Source: Pseudomonadota bacterium (GTDB taxonomy: Bacteria; Pseudomonadota; Gammaproteobacteria; Burkholderiales; Thiobacillaceae). Taken from it: a stretch of 11,159 nt of DNA. A model generated the notes under the pieces. It worked only from the letters and a program-made list of their open reading frames with translations. It had not been told where the DNA came from and searched no databases. The position numbers and the translations under genes were made by a program. Location: the NCBI GenBank assembly GCA_021821425.1, contig JAKACL010000075.1:1-11159 (forward strand). Reading direction: 5' to 3'. Positions 6,505 to 11,159 of the stretch are shown here, piece after piece; positions within the stretch are counted from its first letter, which is position 1; each line of letters begins with the position of its first letter.

Positions 6505-9068
6505 AGTGAGGTATCCGTTAGCGCCTTCAGCGCGTAGAGCATGTCGAGCGCTGCCTTCGGTGTGAGCGTGTCAGGGTCGAGTTCGCGCAGCTGGTCGAGC
6601 GCGGGGTGCGGCGGCGGCTCGTCGTTGGGGAGGTGGGCGGCAAACAGGTCGCCCTGCGGGCCGGGCTGCAGTTGCGCGTCCTCGAGCTCGCGCAGGTGGC
6701 GCCGCGCCGCGTGGATCACCGGACTGGGTACCCCCGCTAGGCGCGCGACCTGGATGCCGTAGCTCTGCGAGGCCGGGCCTTCTTCCACCGCATGCAGGAA
6801 CACCAGGTCGGCGCCGTGCTCCTTGGCGTCCAGGTGCACATTGACCAGTTGGCGGAATTCCTGCGCCAGCTGGGTCAGCTCGAAATAGTGGGTGGCGAAC
6901 AGCGTGAAGGCGCGGGTGGCAGTGACCAGATGGCGTGCCACCGCCCACGCCAGCGCAAGACCGTCGAAGGTGGAGGTGCCGCGGCCGATCTCGTCGAGCA
7001 GAACCAGGCTGTTTGCGCTGGCGTTGTGCAGGATGTGCGCGGTCTCGGTCATCTCGACCATGAAGGTCGAACGGCCGCCGGCGAGGTCGTCGGACGCGCC
7101 GATGCGGGTGAAGATCTGGTCGACGTCGCCGATCCTGGCAGAACTGGCGGGCACCCACAGGCCGCAGCAGGCCAGGAGCGTGATCAGCGCCACCTGCCGC
7201 ATGTAGGTCGATTTGCCGCCCATGTTGGGGCCGGTGATGAGCAGCATCTGGCGGCTGCGGGTCAGCAGCGCGTCGTTGGGGATGAAGTGCGCCACCTGCG
7301 CCTCGACCACCGGATGACGGCCGCCGCGGATGACGATGCCGGGTTCCTCGCTGTACTCGGGCGGGTTGAGCCGGAGCGTGCCCGCGCGCTCGGCCTGGCT
7401 CGCCAGCACGTCGATCTCGGCGAGCGCGGCGGCAATGGCAAGCAGATCCGGCACGTGCGGTGTCAGCGAGTCGAGCAGCGCGTCGAACAAGGTTTTCTCG
7501 CGCGCCAGCGCGCGGTCCTGGGCGGACAGCGCCTTGTCCTCGAAGGCCTTGAGCTCCGGCGTGATGTAGCGCTCGGCGTTTTTCAGCGTCTGGCGGCGGC
7601 GGTAATCGTCAGGCACCGGCGTCTTGTCCGCCTGCGCGCGGCTGACCTCGATGTAGAAGCCGTGCACCTTGTTGTATTCGACCTTGAGCGTGGCGATGCC
7701 CGAGCGCGCGCGTTCGCGGGTTTCCAGGTCCAGCAGGAAAGTGCCGGCGTCGCGCGTCAGCGCGCGCAGCTCGTCGAGGTCGGCATCGAAGCCGTCGGCA
7801 ATGACGCCGCCTTCGCGCAGCACGCTGGCGGGCTCGGGCTGGATGGCGCGCGTCAGCAGAGCATGCAGGTCGGGGCGGGCGGCGAGCGCGGCTTGCAGCG
7901 CCGACAGGCGGGCACGGTCGTCGGGCAAGGCGGCAGCGAGATCGGGCAACAGCGCCAAGGTGTCGCGCAGGCCGGACAGGTCGCGCGGACGCGCGTTTTT
8001 CAATGCGATGCGGCCGCTGATTCTTTCAATATCAGCGCAACTTTTCAGCAAGCGGGAGAGAGCGAAGGCGGTGTCGGGAAGCTCGGCCAGCACGCCGATG
8101 GCGTCGCGCCGCTGCGTCAATATTTCGCGGTCGCGCAGCGGATGGTGCAGCCAGTGGCGCAGCAGGCGCGTGCCCATGCCGGTGGCGGTGGTGTCGAGCA
8201 CCGACAAGAGTGTCGGCGCCGCCTCGCCGCGCAGGGTCTCGGTGAGTTCGAGGTTGCGCCGGGTGGCTGCATCGAGCTGCACGAAATCGCTGTCGCGCTC
8301 GGCGCGAATCGACTGGATATGCGGCAGCGCGGTGCGCTGGGTGGTCTGGATGTAGTCGAGCAGCGCGCCGGCCGCGGCAATCGCAAGAGAAAGGTCCGCC
8401 ACGCCGAAGCCGGCCAGATCGCGGCTGCCGAGTTGCTGCGCCAGACGGGTCTGTGCGCCGGACGTGTCGAACTGCCATGGCGCCAGCCGGCGCACCGCGC
8501 AGGCAGCGCCCACCAGGGCAAAGTCGTCGGGCGCCAGGATTTCCGCCGGCCGGATGCGTGCCAGCAGGGCGGGCAGGGCGGTCGCATCGACCTCGGTGAT
8601 CTGGAAACGCCCGGCGGCGAGATTGAGCCAGGCCACGCCGATTGCTTCCGTGCCAGGTGCGATCGCAAGAATCAGGGTGTCGCGCGTTTCGTCCAGCAGC
8701 CCGGAATCGGTCAGCGTGCCAGGCGTCACGATACGCGCCACCTGACGCTCGACCGGTCCTTTGGATGTTGCAGGATCGCCAACCTGCTCTGCGATCACCA
8801 CCGATTCGCCCAGCTTCAACAGCCGCGCCAGATACTGCTCGGCGCTGTGGTAGGGCACGCCGGCCATCTTGATCGGGCTGCCGGCCGACGCGCCGCGCGT
8901 CGTGAGCGTGATGTTCAGCAACCGCGCCGCCTTTTCGGCGTCGTCGTAGAACAGCTCGTAGAAGTCGCCCATGCGGTAGAACAGCAGCATGTCGGGATGC
9001 TGCGCCTTGATGCCCAGGTACTGCTGCATCATCGGGGTGTGGGCCGTGGGCTCCTTGGCGATCGACAT
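6501..9068 (-). CDS. mutS: DNA mismatch repair protein MutS
   Basis: MutS recognises mismatches and small loops and starts methyl-directed or MutL-dependent repair using ATP. The 855 residues match the full-length family (E. coli 853). The mismatch-reading Phe36-Tyr-Glu38 sits in [20 protein letters not shown]. The connector, lever/clamp and ATPase domains follow in the usual order. Walker [10 protein letters not shown] is at 613-621. The segment [17 protein letters not shown] precedes Walker B with Asp692-Glu693 in [14 protein letters not shown], and the switch His727 is in FATHYFELT. The C-terminal end ([18 protein letters not shown]) keeps the helix pair used for higher-order assembly, so the gene appears intact. 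The ATG lies 18 bp after suhB with no Shine-Dalgarno sequence, suggesting translation linked to suhB. A small protein gene overlaps its stop. Confidence 0.98.
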   Translation of the reverse strand: MSIAKEPTAHTPMMQQYLGIKAQHPDMLLFYRMGDFYELFYDDAEKAARLLNITLTTRGASAGSPIKMAGVPYHSAEQYLARLLKLGESVVIAEQVGDPATSKGPVERQVARIVTPGTLTDSGLLDETRDTLILAIAPGTEAIGVAWLNLAAGRFQITEVDATALPALLARIRPAEILAPDDFALVGAACAVRRLAPWQFDTSGAQTRLAQQLGSRDLAGFGVADLSLAIAAAGALLDYIQTTQRTALPHIQSIRAERDSDFVQLDAATRRNLELTETLRGEAAPTLLSVLDTTATGMGTRLLRHWLHHPLRDREILTQRRDAIGVLAELPDTAFALSRLLKSCADIERISGRIALKNARPRDLSGLRDTLALLPDLAAALPDDRARLSALQAALAARPDLHALLTRAIQPEPASVLREGGVIADGFDADLDELRALTRDAGTFLLDLETRERARSGIATLKVEYNKVHGFYIEVSRAQADKTPVPDDYRRRQTLKNAERYITPELKAFEDKALSAQDRALAREKTLFDALLDSLTPHVPDLLAIAAALAEIDVLASQAERAGTLRLNPPEYSEEPGIVIRGGRHPVVEAQVAHFIPNDALLTRSRQMLLITGPNMGGKSTYMRQVALITLLACCGLWVPASSARIGDVDQIFTRIGASDDLAGGRSTFMVEMTETAHILHNASANSLVLLDEIGRGTSTFDGLALAWAVARHLVTATRAFTLFATHYFELTQLAQEFRQLVNVHLDAKEHGADLVFLHAVEEGPASQSYGIQVARLAGVPSPVIHAARRHLRELEDAQLQPGPQGDLFAAHLPNDEPPPHPALDQLRELDPDTLTPKAALDMLYALKALTDTSL

Positions 9069-9086
9069 GGACGAACGGCGTCGGAA

Positions 9087-9893
9087 TCAGACCTTCAGTT
9101 CGGGCGGCAGGTGCGGCGCGAGGACCTGAAGCATCTGGCCGAAGATTTTCGGGGTGGCGGCGACGATGTTGCCGGATTCCAGAAAGCCTTCGTCGCCCAG
9201 GAAATTGCCGACCAGCGCGCCGGACTCCTGCGCGATCAGGCTGCCGGCGGCGAGGTCCCAGGGCTTCAGGTGCATTTCCCAGAAGCCGTCGTAGCGGCCG
9301 CAGGCGACGTAGGCGAGGTCGAGCGCGGCAGAGCCGGGGCGGCGCAGGCCGGAGGTCGCCTTCATCATGTCGCGGAACATGTTGAGGTAGGCTTCGGCGA
9401 AGCTGAAGTCGCGGAAGGGGAAGCCGGTGCCGATCAGGCATTCGCTCAACTTGGCGCGCTTGCTGGCGCGGATGCGGCGGTCGTTGAGCATGGCGCCGCG
9501 GCCGCGGGTGGCGGTGAAGAGCTCGTTGCGCGCGGGGTCGTAGACGACGGCCTGGGTGATCTGGCCCTTGTGCTTCAGCGCGATGGAGACCGAATACTGC
9601 GGCAGGCCGTGCAGGAAATTGGTGGTGCCGTCGAGCGGATCGATGATCCACTGGTAGTCCTCGCCGTTCTTGGCGTCGGCCGTGCCAGACTCCTCTGCTA
9701 AAATCCCGTGGTTCGGATAGGCGTCGAGCAGGGTTTCGATGATGGCGCGTTCGGCCATCTGATCGACTTCGCTGACGTAATCGCGATCCTGCTTGCTCCG
9801 CACGGTGAGTTGATCGAGGTCGAGCGAGGCGCGATTGATGATCGCCCCGGCTTTGCGAGCGGCTTTCACCGCCGTATTGAGCATGGGATGCAT
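9087..9893 (-). CDS. suhB: Inositol-1-monophosphatase family protein SuhB
   Basis: SuhB is a Mg-dependent, Li-sensitive phosphatase of the inositol monophosphatase family. In E. coli its main role is structural, in rRNA transcription antitermination and ribosome assembly. The 268 residues align almost end to end with E. coli SuhB (267), beginning with the same MHPMLN. The metal site is intact: Glu67-Glu68 in ILAEESG, Asp85-Pro-Leu-Asp88-Gly-Thr in [12 protein letters not shown], and Asp213 in LKPWDLAAG. The segment [18 protein letters not shown] is typical. It heads a minus-strand operon with mutS (18-bp gap) and the 89-residue gene, and is divergent from trmJ, as in enterobacteria. No Shine-Dalgarno is evident before the ATG. 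A TAAAAT on the minus strand at 9933-9928 could be its -10 element, leaving a leader of about 28 bases. Confidence 0.97.
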   Translation of the reverse strand: MHPMLNTAVKAARKAGAIINRASLDLDQLTVRSKQDRDYVSEVDQMAERAIIETLLDAYPNHGILAEESGTADAKNGEDYQWIIDPLDGTTNFLHGLPQYSVSIALKHKGQITQAVVYDPARNELFTATRGRGAMLNDRRIRASKRAKLSECLIGTGFPFRDFSFAEAYLNMFRDMMKATSGLRRPGSAALDLAYVACGRYDGFWEMHLKPWDLAAGSLIAQESGALVGNFLGDEGFLESGNIVAATPKIFGQMLQVLAPHLPPELKV

Positions 9894-9951
9894 GGTGTCT
9901 GGCTACGAATTCAAAGAACGAAGCGCTATTTTACTTGATGACACCCACTTG
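9894..9951. promoter_or_regulatory. Divergent suhB/trmJ promoter region
   Basis: This 58-bp AT-richer spacer must hold promoters for both directions. TATTTT at 9927-9932 could be a -10 for trmJ, and the overlapping TAAAAT (minus strand, 9933-9928) a -10 for suhB. Neither has a convincing -35 at 16-18 bp. If the first is real, the trmJ mRNA would begin only about 12 bases before its ATG. The two candidate elements overlap, so use of one should exclude the other. Placement is by eye. Confidence 0.45.
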
Positions 9952-9955
9952 ATGA
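9933..9955 (+). repeat. 9-bp direct repeat ACTTGATGA overlapping the trmJ start
   Basis: ACTTGATGA occurs at 9933-9941 and again, identically, at 9947-9955, with 5 bases between and a 14-bp period. The second copy contains the trmJ ATG (9952). The first copy contains an ATG at 9938 that opens a four-codon frame (Met-Thr-Pro-Thr, stop TGA 9950-9952) ending on the trmJ start as TGATG. Confidence 0.7.
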
Positions 9956-10719
9956 TCCCGGCCGACCCGAAACTTCTCGCCCGTATCCGCATTGTGCTGG
10001 CGCGCACCAGCCACCCCGGCAACATCGGCGCGGCGGCGCGTGCGATGAAGACGATGGGACTGTCCGATCTGGTGCTGGTCGAGCCCGCCGTGTTCCCCAA
10101 CAGCCAGGCCGACGCGATGGCCGCGGGCTCGACCGACCTGTTGGCCGCAGCCCGCGTCTGCGCCACGCTCGCCGAGGCGCTGGCCGACACCACGCTGGCG
10201 CTCGGCGTGTCTGCGCGCCGGCGCGACATCGTGTCCGAGGTGCTGACCCCGCCCGAGGCGGCGGTCCGTCTGCTGGCCGAAGCGCAGGCCGGTCCGGTCG
10301 CGCTGGTGTTCGGCAACGAAACCAGCGGTCTGTCGAACGAGGAACTGAGCCTGTGCCAGGGCCTGGTGACGATCGCCGCCAACCCTGACTACAGCTCGCT
10401 CAACCTGGCCGCCGCGGTGCAGGTGCTGAGTTACGAGCTCCGCCAGGCCTGGCTGGGCCATGCAACGTGGCCGCAGCCCGAAATGGATGCCGCCAGCAGC
10501 GACGAGGTGGAGAAGTTCTACGCCCACATGGAAACCGCACTCGCCGAGCTGGAATTTCTCAATCCCGGCTCGCCCGGCAAGCTGATGCTGAAGCTGCGGC
10601 GGTTGTTCGCCCGTACCCGGCTGGCGAAGGAAGAAGTGAACATCCTGCGCGGCATCCTCACCGCCGCGCAGGAAGCGCAGCAGCGGGCGAAGCGGGCACG
10701 GAACCCCGGCACTGAATAG
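9952..10719 (+). CDS. trmJ: tRNA (cytidine/uridine-32-2'-O)-methyltransferase TrmJ
   Basis: TrmJ is a SPOUT-class, SAM-dependent enzyme that 2'-O-methylates C32 or U32 in the anticodon loop of tRNAs. Starting at ATG 9952 the protein has 255 residues, against 246 in E. coli. The three SPOUT motifs are clear: TSHPGNIGAAARAMKTMG (19-36, with Arg30 matching E. coli Arg23), VALVFGNETSGLSNEEL (116-132) and IAANPDYSSLNLAAAVQVLSYEL (141-163), which forms the trefoil knot. The C-terminal helical part carries the family motif LRRLFARTRL and then EEVNILRGIL. The frame is open further upstream to 9835, but that would overlap suhB and add residues unlike the family. No Shine-Dalgarno precedes 9952; TTG 9949 is a minor alternative. 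The gene is divergent from suhB and probably cotranscribed with, or read through into, cysE. Confidence 0.95.
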   Translation: MIPADPKLLARIRIVLARTSHPGNIGAAARAMKTMGLSDLVLVEPAVFPNSQADAMAAGSTDLLAAARVCATLAEALADTTLALGVSARRRDIVSEVLTPPEAAVRLLAEAQAGPVALVFGNETSGLSNEELSLCQGLVTIAANPDYSSLNLAAAVQVLSYELRQAWLGHATWPQPEMDAASSDEVEKFYAHMETALAELEFLNPGSPGKLMLKLRRLFARTRLAKEEVNILRGILTAAQEAQQRAKRARNPGTE

Positions 10720-10740
10720 TTGACTAAATTACTAGGAAAT
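10716..10740 (+). promoter_or_regulatory. Probable IscR type 1 operator and cysE promoter
   Basis: The 25 bases starting ATAGTTGACTAAATTACTAG match 21 of 25 positions of the E. coli IscR type 1 (Fe-S form) consensus as I remember it. The left half (ATAGTTGACTAA) fits fully and all four mismatches are in the right half. TTGACT at 10720-10725 would double as the -35 element, the same arrangement as in the E. coli iscR promoter. A good -10 is not obvious: TAGCAT at 10740 is too close at a 14-bp spacing. The site overlaps the trmJ stop codon and lies 14 bp before the cysE ATG. Confidence 0.6.
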
Positions 10741-10754
10741 AGCATCCTCTGCGC

Positions 10755-11159
10755 ATGAAACTGCTCAGCCAACTCAAGGAAGACATTGCCGTCGTATTCG
10801 ACCGCGACCCGGCTGCGCGCACGACTTTCGAGGTCGTCACCACCTATCCGGGCTTTCACGCCATGCTCTTCCACCGCCTGGCGCACGCGCTGTGGCGCAT
10901 GGAATGGAAATGGCTGGCGCGCTTCACCTCGCATATCGGCCGCTGGCTCACCGGCATTGAAATCCACCCCGGCGCGACCATCGGCCGCCGGGTGTTCATC
11001 GACCATGGTATGGGGGTGGTGATCGGCGAAACCGCCGAGATCGGCGACGACTGCACCCTGTATCACGGCGTGACGCTCGGCGGCACGTCGTGGAACAAGG
11101 GCAAGCGCCACCCCACGCTGAAACCCGGCGCGGTGGTGGGGGCGGGCGCCAAGATTCTC
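10755..11159 (+). CDS. cysE: Serine O-acetyltransferase (3' end outside window)
   Basis: CysE transfers acetyl from acetyl-CoA to L-serine, giving O-acetylserine for cysteine synthesis. The first 135 residues are present and the frame is open to the last base of the window. The N-terminal helical domain ([20 protein letters not shown], then [17 protein letters not shown]) leads into the left-handed beta-helix of hexapeptide repeats from about residue 68 ([20 protein letters not shown]). His84 in [12 protein letters not shown] corresponds to catalytic His158 of E. coli, and His119 in KGKRHP to His193. Glu69 stands where E. coli has Asp143, as in the short Bacillus-type enzymes, which this sequence resembles more than the E. 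coli form. No Shine-Dalgarno precedes the ATG. An IscR-type operator just upstream suggests control by Fe-S status. Confidence 0.95.
   Translation, partial: MKLLSQLKEDIAVVFDRDPAARTTFEVVTTYPGFHAMLFHRLAHALWRMEWKWLARFTSHIGRWLTGIEIHPGATIGRRVFIDHGMGVVIGETAEIGDDCTLYHGVTLGGTSWNKGKRHPTLKPGAVVGAGAKIL

Noticed and set aside
6792..9701. Open frame of about 970 codons on the plus strand opposite mutS and suhB
   Set aside because: It spans two well-supported genes and the gap between them, its product is compositionally biased (Ala, Gly, Arg, Val, Gln) and unlike any family, so it is a codon-bias shadow.
9835..9951. Upstream extension of trmJ to an ATG inside suhB
   Set aside because: The added 39 residues are unlike TrmJ N termini and would be antisense to suhB; ATG 9952 gives the family length.
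10720..10748. Standard sigma-70 promoter with -35 TTGACT and -10 CATCCT at 17-bp spacing for cysE
   Set aside because: The -35 is convincing but CATCCT is a poor -10, so only the IscR-like operator is reported and no exact promoter is claimed.
1..11159. Possible defence island, mobile element, CRISPR array or novel multi-gene system
   Set aside because: Fifteen of the sixteen-odd elements seen fit conserved housekeeping operons or their control sites; no integrase, transposase, repeat-spacer array, tRNA or att-like flank was found.

Overview
The window is high-GC chromosomal DNA, almost entirely coding, and every gene but one belongs to a recognisable housekeeping family. It most likely comes from a betaproteobacterium. 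Three points support this: a DUF2818 membrane protein directly behind nuoN; serine acetyltransferase next to trmJ, where iscR would be expected to follow; and suhB and trmJ in the divergent pair also seen in enterobacteria. A Nitrosomonadales or Rhodocyclales type such as Thiobacillus or its relatives would fit, but this is inference and no species can be named from the window.

Positions 1-6238 (+ strand) hold the distal end of the complex I operon: the C-terminal part of nuoJ, then nuoK, nuoL, nuoM and nuoN. These encode the proton-pumping membrane arm, and they are packed with overlaps or gaps of about 10 bp. A 10-bp hairpin follows nuoN. Behind it are a small DUF2818 membrane protein and a 70-residue S4-domain RNA-binding protein of the YbcJ type, the latter starting 4 bases after the DUF2818 stop codon.

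Positions 6235-9893 (- strand) read suhB, mutS, then an 89-residue uncharacterised protein whose GTG start overlaps the mutS stop. The last gene of this operon meets the YbcJ-type gene tail to tail, and the two stop codons share one CTAG palindrome.

Positions 9894-9951 form a 58-bp divergent spacer with a 9-bp direct repeat reaching into the trmJ start. On the + strand, trmJ (tRNA Cm32/Um32 methyltransferase) follows. Just behind it lies a good match to the IscR type 1 operator, then cysE (serine O-acetyltransferase), cut by the window end. This predicts an Fe-S assembly cluster (iscR, iscS, iscU and so on) just beyond position 11159, with CysE supplying the cysteine precursor.

No tRNA, rRNA, CRISPR array, insertion sequence or phage gene was seen, and no intergenic stretch exceeds 60 bp. 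I did not find a wholly new system. The less-described elements are the mutS-coupled small protein, the DUF2818 gene, the heptanucleotide repeat in the nuoJ tail, and the regulatory DNA on either side of trmJ.
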